Assembly (NCBI GenBank): GCA_016748015.1
Contig: JAAOMT010000222.1
Coordinates: forward strand, 230,817-294,816
DNA length: 64,000 nucleotides
Direction: 5' to 3'
Source of the DNA: Geosiphon pyriformis
Taxonomy: Eukaryota > Glomeromycota > Glomeromycetes > Archaeosporales > Geosiphonaceae
Below are positions 19,964-31,235 of this stretch, piece after piece (the first letter of the stretch is position 1; each line of letters begins with the position of its first letter). The position numbers and the translations under genes are program-made. Below the pieces are notes generated by a model that did no database searches, had not been told where the DNA came from, and saw only the letters and a program-made list of their open reading frames with translations.

Positions 19964-21340
19964 CCATGAATACAAAAAAAAACCACCATATATTTTACTT
20001 AAATATATTAACTATAATAAAAAGCTTTCCTTTATGAAAGCTTAGATCTTACTCAAAAAAAACTACTAGACACATACTTACTACTACTGTAAACTGTGCC
20101 ACTAAAAATGCTTTGGTTATCCAAAATAACAAAAAAAGTAAAACAATGAACCATGTCTTACTTATAGAGAAACTTTATTTAATGAAAAAATATAAAATAA
20201 CATTCTTAGTTAAAAAAGAACATGTGATGTTTTGTGTTAATACATAATTCTCATAAGTGACTGGGTAAGCTAAAAAATGTCTTTTAACATTATGTAGAAC
20301 CAAGCACTCTTATACTTGAACAGTTACTTACATAATGAAGACAAAATCTGGCAAATGATAAGTGTCAAAGTCAAAGGTACTTTATCCAATAAAATATTCA
20401 CCATCAAAACCAACCCACCAGAACCAGTTAAGATTATTCTCATTTTCAATCCAAATGCATTTATTGATATTCTGAATAATCCAAAACAATTTCATAAATA
20501 TTACTAAGATTTAGCACCCATTAAAGAAGAGCAAGAACAATATTTGAAATAGCTAAATATTAAACTTTGTAAATATTATCTAATTCTTAGTGACTTCAAA
20601 TATTGTGATGATTGTGATTTCATTTACAATCTACTACCATATATAATCTATTTGAATTTTAAAAAAAAAGAACTAATTAATAAATATATTTCAGAATTAG
20701 AATCGAAATTCAATCATAATTCAGATTTCAATAATAACAACAACAATAATTCCAACTTTGCTAACAATGGCAACAATAATAACAACAATAATTCAAACTT
20801 CAATTACAATTTTGAACAATATATTGCACTTTTAAATCTTTTAATGAAGCAGAAACTTAAATAGTTCAGCAATAATAGTAAAAACATCATGCCAAAATAC
20901 ATATATAATACTAATATAAGATTTAATCTTAAATATTTAGGAAAAACTGTCATCAAATAAAAACCTTATTTATATACTAGTATAGATCTGAAATTAATAC
21001 TGGAAATTCTGACAATGACAATAGTCCAATTAGTCTCTAAATCTAGTTTAGCAAAAAAAAGAATTAATATCAGAAGAAAAATAATTGATGCAGAATATGT
21101 AAGAAATATTATTGCAATATTATAAAATAATTCAAAAAAGATATATATTATTAAACCAAACAAAAAAATAGCACAGGCAATATTTTTGCCTCTGGTTAAA
21201 ATAGCTCAGTTAGTATTAGTGAGAACAAAAAAAAGTTAAAGATTACAACAAAAAGAATAAAAAGATTTGGATTTACAAATAAAGTAAAAATGCCAGTCAA
21301 TATAACAAAAAAATTATCTCCATCTATTAATTAATTTTTA
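19964..21340 (+). pseudogene. Gypsy C cysteine module, Asn-rich linker and dUTPase
   Basis: After the solo LTR the cysteine module resumes (PPYILLKYINYNKKL against PPHILLKCKNCNKKL of gypsy B), with most CxxC cysteines turned into Tyr (TGT to TAT). 20652-20864 is open with a poly-Asn stretch from AAT/AAC repeats (about 20710-20815). The dUTPase follows at about 20865-21290: motif 1 IRFNLKYL has lost its Asp, motif 2 VSKSSLAKKRI is changed, motif 3 KIIDAEYVRN keeps Asp, motif 4 KKIAQAIFLP is good and motif 5 is IKRFGFTNK. Stops make it non-coding. Confidence 0.78.
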
Positions 21341-23090
21341 TTTTACTATATAACTAGTATATATTAATTATAAAAAGGAAAGTGAAAGATCAACTTCAGA
21401 TTTTTTAAGCAAAAATAAACATTTGTAAATTAAGTAAGATTGACATCACTAATCTCTATATACCAGCCAAAAATCATAGACATATTAAAATCCCAATATA
21501 TAATACAACTAGAGACTCCATAGAAATACTAAGTAAAATTATCATTAGATATTTAAGCACTAAAGTTGAAAACCAATTATTAACCACTATTTCAGACTTT
21601 TTACAATTGTGTAAATATGTGGATATTATATTACAAACCATATATAGATAAGAAAAATATTATTTGTTACAATCAGAGCAATTAAAACAAATAAACTTGA
21701 AAATTTAGACCCACTTTAACATATACAATTCAAAATGCTACTCAACAATTTCACTAATGTCTTTGTTAATAAAAATGAATTTAGCAGAACTAATATCATC
21801 TAATACAAGATCAAAACTAAAAATATAATGTTAATTAAACAAAAAGCATACAAAATACTACTAGCCAGCCATAAAATCATCTAACAAAAAATCAACAAAA
21901 TGTTAAAAAATGGGTTAATTTAATCATCAATAAGTCCATAACTATTACCAATAGTATTTGTTTAGAAAAAAATAGAAAGATCTGTTTTTGTATAGATTAC
22001 AGAAAACTTAACAGTATTACTTATAGAAACAGTTATTTTACTTCATAAATCCAAAAACTATTTAATCCTTTTGGAGAGAAAAAATAGTTTTTAATATTAA
22101 ACTTAGATAATAATTACTGGCAAATAGTCATAAATTCAGCTAATAAGAAGAAAACAGCATTTATTATAAGAGAAAAAAACTTTGAATTTAATGTTATGCT
22201 ATTTGGCTTAACCAATGCTCCAGTTATCTTCCAATGACTTATTAAAATTGTCTATATCAAATTACTATAAAAATTGGTAATAGTGTACTTAAATAACACT
22301 AATATGTTCTTAGAAACATTTAATGATTATTTTTATTATCTTCAACAAGTATTTAAAAAATTAAGAAGAGCTGAATTGAAATTAAATGCTATCAAGTGTT
22401 TCTTTAAAAAAACTGAACTCAAGTTTTTAGAACATATTGTAAGCAAAAATAACATAAAAACAGATTCAAACAAGATTGAAATACAATAGTTAAAAACTTT
22501 CTAGTATCAACAAATCTTACAAAATTAAAAGCATTTTTAGAATTCGCTAAATACTATTATTACTTTATCCAAAACTTTTCCAAATTAGCTTAACTACTCT
22601 ACCAGCTCCAAACAAAAAACATTAAATATGAATAAACTAAAACCCAACAAAAAACTTTTGACATCTTAAGAAAAAAGCTCATTCAAAATCTAATATTGAT
22701 TTAGCCAGATTATAACAAGCCATTTATCATTATTATTAATGTATTTGGTCAAGCATTGAAAGCCATATTGTTACAAAAAAAAGCCAATAGATGAAAACAC
22801 CCAATGCTATATGTCAGCTAAAGTTTAAGTCCAGCTAAAAAGAACTATAAAACTTTAGCATTGGAACACTTAGCTATCTATTGGACTGTTATCAAATAGA
22901 AGAAATATTTAAGTCAAAAGTTTGATGTATACACTAATCACAAAAAATTAACATTAATTTAAAAGTAAAATTTGAAAACAATTATCATGCAAGATAGAAA
23001 ATAGAACTATTACTATTTAATTATACTATATATTATAAAAAAAGAAAAAAAAACAAAAATGTCAACAGTTTATTGTAAATAAGACAAATT
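21341..23090 (+). pseudogene. Gypsy C linker, RT and RNase H
   Basis: The linker keeps IYIPAKNHRHIKIPIYNTT. RT is traceable from about 21830: ICFCIDYRKLNSITYRNSYF, then LNLDNNYWQIVINS (first catalytic Asp changed), VIVYLNNTNMFLETF at about 22270-22315 with YLNN in place of YLDD. 22274-22489 is open. RNase H follows to about 23070 with Asp losses. Compared with D most changes are C to T and G to A. Confidence 0.78.
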
Positions 23091-24560
23091 TAAAACATTT
23101 TAATCCAAAAATATAACAAAGGATAAACACACAAAAATATTAACAAATCTAACATTATATCAATAATTAACAATTCAAAGAAAAATTATCTTAAAAAAAA
23201 CAAAACAACATAAAACAACAATTAAAATACTTTATTATTTACAAAATATACTATATTAGAAAAATAAAAAATATTCAGACCAATCACTCAAAATAATCAC
23301 AGAATTAGAGAAAAAAACAATACTATTCAACATATACTTAAATTTAATATCAAAACATTTTCACAAAGAAGCAATTATAGAAAAAACCAAACAAAAATAC
23401 TATTGGCTATTAATGTATTTAAACATTATTCAATATGTTTAAAATTGTGATATTTGTTAGAGAAAAAAAAAACCAAAACTCAGTAAACCACTAAGACCAA
23501 TTAAAGTAAGACAATTATTTGATTGAATAGAAATTAACTTAGTTAGACTATTAATAATAATTAGAAGAAGCAATCAATATATAACAGTAGTGATAGACTA
23601 TTTTACAAAATGACTAGAAGTGAAAGCAATTCAAAGAGCAAATGCTAAATCTATAGCTAAATTTATATACCAAGATTTGATTTGTCAACATAAATATTCA
23701 AAAAAATTGTTATCAGACCAAAAAACTCACTTTGTAAACAAAACATTAACAGAATTAAGTTAAAAATTTGGAATTAAAAAACCACTATTATTATTATATC
23801 ATTCATAAACAAATAGCTTAGTCAAAAGATTCAATAAAACATTGTATAAAATGATAGCCAAAATCAGCCAAAAAAACCAGGACAAATAGAATTTGTTTAT
23901 ATTATTAGTATTATTTGCTTATTAGACAATAAAGCAAGATATTATATAAGCAATACTATTTGAACTTATTTATGGTAGAACAGCAATATTATCAGTTAAA
24001 ATAAATATTAATACATATTTAATAGAACTAATAACAAAAATCAACTTTCAAAGAACATTATTAAGAAAAACATATAACTTAATAGAAACATTAGAAAACA
24101 AAAGGCAAAAAGCAGCTAATAACATTCAAAAATTACAAGCAAAACAAAAAAAACAACATAATAATCAATTATCAGATAAACCAGTCGAATTTAAAGTACT
24201 TTTACATTATATTAAAGCAGAAAACAATAAAGTAGAAAATTTGACTCCAAATAAAATAAACTCTTTTATATTGAAAAATTCTAAGAAATAGAGCTTATAA
24301 ATTAAGATAAAACAACAAAATCTTAGCTAAAGCAGTACATAAAAATTAACTAAAACTATATTATAATATAGTATTATTATCTACCAGTAATATTTCACAA
24401 CTAGAAGTACAATAAATATTAATCCAACCAGATGAAATTTCACAAGATTTAGAACCAATTATAATCATTAATACAAACACATTAAATTGATTTATAAGAA
24501 CAGTATATAAAAAACCAATATATACAACAAAAGCAAATAAAAAAATAGAAATTACTAACA
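23091..24560 (+). pseudogene. Gypsy C integrase and C-terminal tail
   Basis: Aligned with D: KYYWLLMYLNIIQYV with the HHCC region reduced, IEINLVRLLIII in place of IGIDLVGPLTIT (Asp to Asn), LLSDQKTHFVNKTL keeping the second Asp, and the NELVERFN block altered to NSLVKRFN, with Glu to Lys. The tail LRNRAYKLRLNNKILTKA of D is recognisable near 24270-24330. Dense stops. Confidence 0.75.
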
Positions 24561-25180
24561 ATATTTACTTACTAGTCTAACAACTATTTCAACTGATCAA
24601 ACATCAAAAACTGAACATAAAAATTACAATCAATCAACAAACCATTTAATATATAGAAAAAAAATAGAAACTCCAATACAAAATACAATATAAAATATAC
24701 AGAATATATAAAAATATAGTAAAATATATAATAACAAAAGTAAAAATATCTATAAAAACACCAAAAACAATAATATTATACAAGAAATTAACAGAAAAAA
24801 ATTGAAAATAATAAACACAACAATTTCCAAGAAACTTTTACTATTATTACTTATAAAAAAAGCTCAATATTTAGAACTTATATACAGATAAAACAAAACA
24901 AATATTTAATACAACAATATTACAACAACTTAAACAATTTATTTATACAGATATAATCAATATACTAGTTACAAACAAGGTTTTAAAATTGTTTAAAAAT
25001 ACTGTTACACCTAACAATAAACACAGTAATTATTAACCAATTAGAGAAAATTACCAATATTCAATTTAAAATTACAGACTAATATTGCCCAAATAATTTT
25101 CAAAAAAAAAGTTATAGAGTTAATTCAAAAGAAAAATTTAGGAGATTTAGAAAATTTTAACAGAACTCAATATTAAAAAA
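24561..25180 (+). pseudogene. Gypsy C ORF3 remnant
   Basis: It matches D ORF3 in order: TQQFPRNFYYYYL against TQQFSKNYCYFYL, NLYTDKTKQIFNTTILQQL against NLYMNKTKWLFNNTILQQL, and the end LENFNRTQY against LENFDGAQY. Stops throughout. It ends a few bases before the 3' LTR. Confidence 0.65.
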
Positions 25181-25187
25181 AAAATAA

Positions 25188-26003
25188 TGTTACTCATAGA
25201 AATTAATAATTATAATAATAAGTAAAATAGCCAATCAGAAATAGGTGTAGTAAAATAAGAAATTTTAAGATTCTCTTAGAAAATTGCAGGATTTCAGAAT
25301 TTTAGAATTCTCTTAAAAAATTGCAAAATTTTTTAGAAATTTCATATAATACAAATTATGTATATATAGTAAAAGTATTAGAAACAGAAAAGTATTTAGA
25401 ATTTGATAAAATCAGAATTCTAATATTTTTTTTTCAAAAGATAGTTTTCTATAACTTGAAATAAAAACTTATTAATATTAATAAAATATTAATAAAATAT
25501 CTAATTATCATTCAATTCATGTTATTATTACTTGATTAAGAATATTAATTACTTCTACACTATTAACACTCTATGTTAATAAATCTAATACTTAATTACA
25601 TTAAACCAATAGTTTTTAATTATAATTATTAATAAAATACTAATTTCTTATTTTCTTTTTTTATTTTCTTTTGTTTTGTTTTTTTGTTGTTTATTAATTG
25701 ATTAAAAAAATTAAATACTGAGTATTTGACATTATAGATAGTCTGATAAAAAATCTGAGAATAAGGATAAAAATTTAAGAATAACTTGTTAAAAGAATAT
25801 AACTGCCAAAATAAACTGGCCACTATGCTAAAGAAAAAAATTCATAAAAAAAACCATCAATTAAATCTCTGTTTATTATATAAAAGACTTAACCAAAACT
25901 TTCAAACTTCAAAATTTTCAGAAATTACCAACATCATTAGCTATTAAGTACCAAGTTATGAGTTTGTTATTTGTTTTAACACTTCAAATAATCACCTATA
26001 ATA
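25188..26003 (+). repeat. Gypsy C 3' LTR (816 bp)
   Basis: Starts TGTTACTCATAG after a purine tract and ends ACCTATAATA. It is longer than the 5' LTR, mainly through extra units in the GAATTTTAG/ATTCTC repeat region (25255-25335). It keeps CCAAT and TATATATAG. Differences from the 5' LTR are largely transitions. Confidence 0.88.
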
Positions 26004-26344
26004 GTGTTTAATTTTTTAACCAGCTTACTAATTTGCTTTACAAGATTAGCAAAACTGTGCTCAAAAGTAGCAAATCTATTATTTATTTTTGACATAACTA
26101 ATAAAAAATGCTTATTTTTATAGTAGAACCAATTTTTAAAAACATACTATATAAAAAAAGCAGAAAAAATGAAAAATCACCAAAAGAAACTGGACAAGCA
26201 ATAAAAACTCAATATTTAGTATAAATGATAGCAAGCTTGTTTTGTCTATTTTTGAAAGAATTTTATAAGATAAATTACCTCAGAAGACTTTTTTATTATC
26301 AATACAACCAATTAATGTATAACCCAGTTTTTTATACTTAGTGT
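26004..26344 (-). pseudogene. LINE A ORF1 C-terminal fragment
   Basis: This lies between the gypsy C 3' LTR and the gypsy B 5' LTR and matches LINE 2 60237-60605 base by base at many places (for example CTGTGCTCAAAA and AAAAGAAAC shared). It encodes the stretch after the zinc knuckle; gypsy B landed in the knuckle codons. Confidence 0.8.
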
Positions 26345-27316
26345 TGTTACCAGTAGAATTTTAGCTATTAATTAGCATGAAATTACCCTTATAATTCCTA
26401 TTATTAATTAGCATATATCATTATCATTTCGATTATCACTTATTATTTAATCAAACTATCAAATATTATTATTCAATCAATAATTTGATTTGTACTCTAG
26501 AAATTAAGATGATCAAATTACACAATACCTTGAACCATTTAACATAGTCAAAATTTGTCGAAATTAATGAAAATTGGCCGAAATAATTAATAGTTCAGTG
26601 AAATAACTTGTAGTTTGCCGAAATATATTTTTAGTTCACCCAAATTATAGAAAAAAGAAAAGTGCAAGTTCAAAAATTAGTACTACAACAAGTTGTATAA
26701 AAGAAGAGCTTTTCTCTTCAAGAAAATATATCTTCTTATAGTATCTTATTATAGCATCCTACTTTAAATATCTTAATTGAAACAAATCATCTTTTATATA
26801 TTCAAATAAAAATTAAATATTTGAAAACCAAATTCTTAAATTATTACACTTGAAATTCCCTCAACACAACTAACATTTTGAAATTGATTAGCTACTAATT
26901 TCAATAAACTGTTAGTGATTCCAGGCCTGGACAGAAAACGGTTCTTTTAATAAAATCCCATTTTTTTTACATTTTTTTTATTTTTATTTTTATTTTCATA
27001 TCATAATTATTTGGGTAGTCTACAAACAAGATTCCTGTAGAAGAGTTGACTTTCACAGCAAAGTAACTACACATTTTTAATGAGCTTTCAGATGAGCAAT
27101 TTTTGGAAAAGAGTTAACATTTATTATAATGTAACTACATAAAGCAACTGGCAAGGAATTGGCCATTCTACTTATAAGCCCAGCAATTCAAATTATAGGA
27201 GATAATTTGAAGATAAATTCAGTTACTGGAGGTCCAACTACTTCCTGGAAACGTGAATTCACAACAAATTAACATTAACAACATTTAAGAAAAGAGACCA
27301 AAAACCTCTAGTAATA
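26345..27316 (+). repeat. Gypsy B 5' LTR (972 bp)
   Basis: TGTTACCAG ... CTAGTAATA, followed by TTTGGTGCTCTCC (primer-binding site). U3 holds a 20-bp tandem array (26541-26645) and then TTGTATAAAAGAAG (TATA box) near 26693. A T-rich tract lies at 26960-26995. Confidence 0.92.
26541..26645 (+). repeat. 20-bp tandem array, about 5 units, in gypsy B U3
   Basis: Units start at 26541, 26561, 26581, 26601 and 26621, mostly beginning AAAT and ending with a GYCG or GTG-like core (such as AAATAACTTGTAGTTTGCCG). The same array is at 35451-35555 in the 3' LTR and, reversed, at about 39851-39980 in the solo LTR. It ends about 50 bp before the TATA box. Confidence 0.85.
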
Positions 27317-27362
27317 TTTGGTGCTCTCCCACAGAAACAACACAGCAAAAAACAACTTCAAA

Positions 27363-28840
27363 GTGGCAATCACACCAGACACAACAACTCTAGAGTATTA
27401 TCAGTCAATCTACATTCACTGTAAGCAAAGATTCAACATTCCAGACGAAATTGAAGTTGTCAAAAAATCAGTATACCAATACATTGAAAACTGCATCAAC
27501 AATTATTTTTTTGGAAACTACAACATTTCAGAAGCTAGAAGCAATCTCTACAATAATTTAGTGCACTATTCACAATTAGGAACAGAAGACCTGAACAGTA
27601 AAACACTTGCTACCTACTTCCAAAAACTTAATTTTAACATTATTGAGTATTGTGAAGAAAAATACTTAGTACAGCCCAAATACTCTTTTGATTTTGAATC
27701 AGAAACAAAAACAAGCAACAAAGGCAAACAAAAAGTAAAACAATACTCAAGAACTACTACAAACACTCCAACATTACCAAAGACAACTACCAAACACTTA
27801 CAAACACCTGAACAAGAAACCAGTATCAAATTACCACTTTTTATTACACCATTTCTAATTTCACTTGCTCGATCACAAACACCAAATTCACCACTCAACC
27901 ATTTCTTTAGACCAGAAGATTTTCAGTCACCTAGAAATCTTACTTAACAGCAGAAACCCATATCAACAAGCACCAATATTATTAAATACTTACAGGAAAA
28001 CGAAAGTAATCATTCAGAAAACTTGGAAAGTAAGAAAACTGAATCAGAACAAAAAAAAACCACAGAAAATAAAGAAAAAATGGCAACTGCTTATATTGCA
28101 AAGATTCCAGAATTTACTGGTAAAGATAATAATACCAGTCCTCAAGAATGGCTTGATAAAGTCCAGAAAGCAGGAGATACAAATGGTTGGAATGCAGCAA
28201 GAATATTTAAAGCAACCCCATACTTCCTCTAAGAAATTGCAAGAAAATAATTTGAAAATTTAGAAGAATTATTTGAAAACTGGCAAGCATTCAAAGATGC
28301 TTTCTTACAACAATTCACTAATAACAACATCTCTATCACTCTTCACAATCACTTCCACAATATCAAACAAGAAACATTTGAAACTGTCATGACCTATCTT
28401 GGAAGATTCAACAAATTTCTTTGACGAATTTGACAATTGGAAACCAATAACTACTATTCCAATGCTCAGATTTTGGATCAGTTTATAGCAGAATTAAAAG
28501 ACAAATTGATTAAGAAAGTTCGTCCACATGCACCAACAGACTTAGCAATTACCATTAGACATGCAAAGAACTATAAAATAGCAATGGAAGAAGCAAACCA
28601 CACCAAACTTGTCAACTTAGCTATTGGAAAAACCAGCTCAGCAGCTGAAAAGAAGATAGACCAACTCACAAAGAAGGTTGAAAACTATTTTACAAACCAA
28701 CAACAATAGCAGTAATCACAAAGATATCAATCTCCACAATGATACAACCAAAACAATTTTGGATCACCATCCAACAACCAACCTCAAAATTGTCATTATT
28801 GTGAAATTCCAAGACACTGGAAACAAGATTACAGAAAATT
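27363..28840 (+). pseudogene. Gypsy B gag with zinc knuckle
   Basis: Homology to A gag begins exactly at GTG 27363 in TTCAAAGTGGCAATC (VAITPDTTTLEYYQSIY against the A start ATKTPNLTVLEFCRAIY). No ATG occurs between the LTR and this point. The frame is open to 27947, then stops. The capsid part includes WLDKVQKAGDTNGWNAARIF and, at 28437-28709, ILDQFIAELKDKLIKKVRP. The knuckle at about 28795-28840 is CHYCEIPRHWKQDY, with the last Cys changed to Tyr. Confidence 0.85.
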
Positions 28841-29201
28841 GCAAAGAGACCAACAAAACAGGAGTAATCAACATTACTCTTCATCACAACAATTTTATTA
28901 CTAACCCCTACTACCAATATATTATTTACCAAGACCACCAAATCAAAACAGTTACTATCAACTAGCTCCACAACCAATACAGCAACAATATCAGCAACTT
29001 TTACCAATTCAGCAATATTAGACACCATCCACTTAACAATATCAAGTACCAGCCAGAAGATTGGTTCAACATAACCAATTCATACTTCAAAATTAATTTC
29101 AGAATAACAACAACAGAATTAACCCAAATAACCAGTTGGTTCTCCGAAATTTTGGTCAGCAAAAACCCAATCACTATCATACTTAACCCAGTTATCTTAC
29201 A

Positions 29202-29790
29202 ATGTCTGAAAGATCGGATTTCCAACAATTTGCACTTTTTGAAGGTAAAGTTGTAGCATCAAGATCAAACTCTTTCAACAATAACATTCTACCAGCCCAA
29301 ATTGCCCAAAATGTTAACCTTTCAGATATTTTTTCATTCGAATTTGAAGCCAATGAATCACCATTCTTGCTTAGCAATACAGCAGTCAATAAACAAAAAA
29401 CAATTACAGCAATGTATACTGAAGTTGAAGTTGAAAGAAAACCAATTTGATTAATCTTAGACAGTGGATTAGCTGGAAGTATTATCACCTACCAATTAAT
29501 GCAACAGCTTCAAAGAACTGTTGACAGACCAGCCCAAACTGTAATTGTTATTGCAAATGGTATAAAAAAGACACCAGTAAGAAAAATTGACAGTTTCCTA
29601 TTTACTATTGATGAAATCACTATTTTAGTCAAAGTTCTAGTTATAGATGCACTCTAACACCAAGCTCTCATCAGAAATGATTGGCTTCTCAAGGCCAATG
29701 CAAACTTAGATTAAGAAATCCAGGAATTGAAGATTTCATATTAAGGATAATACACTAGAGTACCTGTTACCTGTGGTATTTTTAATAAGA
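29202..29790 (+). pseudogene. Gypsy B aspartic protease
   Basis: In the gag frame. 29202-29450 is open (AMYTEVEVERKPI). After a TGA comes LILDSGLAGSII, with DSG intact, then VLVIDAL and a RNDWLLKANANLD block. Two or three stops interrupt it. It matches A over its length. Confidence 0.82.
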
Positions 29791-30512
29791 AAACTGAAAA
29801 AGCTCTAGTATTTGAATTTAAAGAGGAGAAAAAACTACCAGTTACTGAAATCTTTATGGCTCTTGGATCACCATCCAATTGGGCTAAAGAAACAGAACAA
29901 AAAATCTTTAAGGAAACCAGAGGATGGAATGTAGTTAAATATTCTACACCAGAACCACGGAAACAACCACCCCACATTCTACTCAAATGCAAAAATTGCA
30001 ACAAAAAGCTTTTATCAATAAGAACATGTATTTCTCCAAAAGAGGAATATGAAACTCGTACTTTCTACTTTTGCAAAGCATACTATAGAGAATGGTTTGG
30101 ATATCTTAAAAAGAGTAAAAAATGAGACAACACTCCTTGCTTCACATATGGAGATATGCTACCAGAAAAATGTAACTGGATTGATGTTGCAATGAGAGGA
30201 GGAGTATGTAATCAAACCTGTCAATATGCTCTATCAATTTCAGAAAAAGTCAGAAGAGGAACACCATTCAATACAGCATACAACAGTGCTCTCAACAAAT
30301 TGTATCACTATCCTTATGATACTGAAATGATTTTTGATTTAACAATAGCATTAATTAATGGAGCCACCCAAGAAGATGTTTGCCAGATGAAAAAAGCTAA
30401 ATACATTAAATATATTATAGAATTAGCTGGATTTGATTATAAAGATGAAGTAGAAACCTACCACCAAATTGCAAGCTATACATATCCAACCAAAGAAGCT
30501 CAAATTCAATAA
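29791..30512 (+). pseudogene. Gypsy B cysteine module
   Basis: 29856-30125 and 30156-30512 are open in the same frame, separated by a TGA. Pattern: CKNCNKKLLSIRTC (CxxC and a single Cys), FYFCKAYY (one Cys now Tyr), PCFTYGDML (second Cys now Tyr), KCNW and GGVCNQTCQYALSISEKV. The block GTPFNTAYNSALNKLYHYPYD matches GTPFEAAFNRALKRLQHYPHD of A. It is the same module as in A and D; function unknown. Confidence 0.78.
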
Positions 30513-30521
30513 TTAGAGCAA

Positions 30522-31235
30522 ATGCACATTCAATTATGTGAAAAATGTGTTATGCCTTGTGATAACCAATGGTGTTTAGAATGCTATGCTCTTAGCATTC
30601 CTCTGCCAGATAAGAATGATGAAAATGAAATCGAATTTGAAGTATTTGAATTGGTAGAAGAACTACCAATCACTTCTATCTATCTTCTTGAAAATCAACT
30701 GCCCCTACAACTCAAATATTTCGACAACCATGGCCAAGGAATCAGACCAGAAAAAGCACACAAAATTAATACTGAATATGACCTAAGATATCTTGGCAAA
30801 GATACTTTGGTTCTTCAACCAAAGTTTTTGACAAAAATCAATCTCAAAATTGCTTTTGAAATTCCACCTAAAGCAATAGTTCAAATTGCATCCAGATCAT
30901 TATTGGCAAACAAAGAAATCAACATTAGAAGAGGAGTTATAGATGCAGAATATACTGGAAACATTACTATCATGTTACAAAATAAAACAGATAAACCATT
31001 TAGGATTGAACATGCTGAAAAAATTGTTCAAGCAATTTACCTACCCTTAATCAACATTTTGGGTTTACAATTAGTTAACAACAGAGAACAATTGGGAAAA
31101 AATAAGAGAGGAATGCAAAGTTTTGGTTCAACTGGACGATTTACAGTGCCAGTAAACATAGCTCTCAATGCACAGAATGAATCCCACCAGAATCTTTCAA
31201 CTTCTTCAACCAATTACCATTTCACTTTTTGGTGA
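30522..31235 (+). CDS. Gypsy B dUTPase segment of pol
   Basis: An open 237-codon stretch in the gag frame. It starts with CEKCVMPCDNQWCLEC (second small cysteine cluster), an acidic linker and then the dUTPase: TEYDLRYL (motif 1), ASRSLLANKEI (motif 2), GVIDAEYTG (motif 3, catalytic Asp present), EKIVQAIYLP (motif 4) and RGMQSFGSTGR (motif 5). All five motifs stand in the normal order and spacing. The frame shifts after it, near 31200, into the linker and RT frame. Confidence 0.88.
   Translation: MHIQLCEKCVMPCDNQWCLECYALSIPLPDKNDENEIEFEVFELVEELPITSIYLLENQLPLQLKYFDNHGQGIRPEKAHKINTEYDLRYLGKDTLVLQPKFLTKINLKIAFEIPPKAIVQIASRSLLANKEINIRRGVIDAEYTGNITIMLQNKTDKPFRIEHAEKIVQAIYLPLINILGLQLVNNREQLGKNKRGMQSFGSTGRFTVPVNIALNAQNESHQNLSTSSTNYHFTFW

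Larger units (their letters stand above)
15241..26003 (+). mobile_element. Gypsy element C (heavily decayed, both LTRs present)
   Basis: A full-length Ty3/gypsy insertion in LINE A, of the same family as gypsy D. LTRs lie at 15241-16017 and 25188-26003. The flanking 4 bp are ATAT (15237-15240) and GTGT (26004-26007), which fit a decayed duplication. All domains can be traced by comparison with D (gag, protease, cysteine module, dUTPase, RT, RNase H, integrase, ORF3), but stops are dense and catalytic residues are lost. A solo LTR is inserted at 18933-19963. In one stretch of about 170 bp compared by hand with D, roughly 27 of 37 differences are D-to-C changes of C to T or G to A. Confidence 0.9.
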
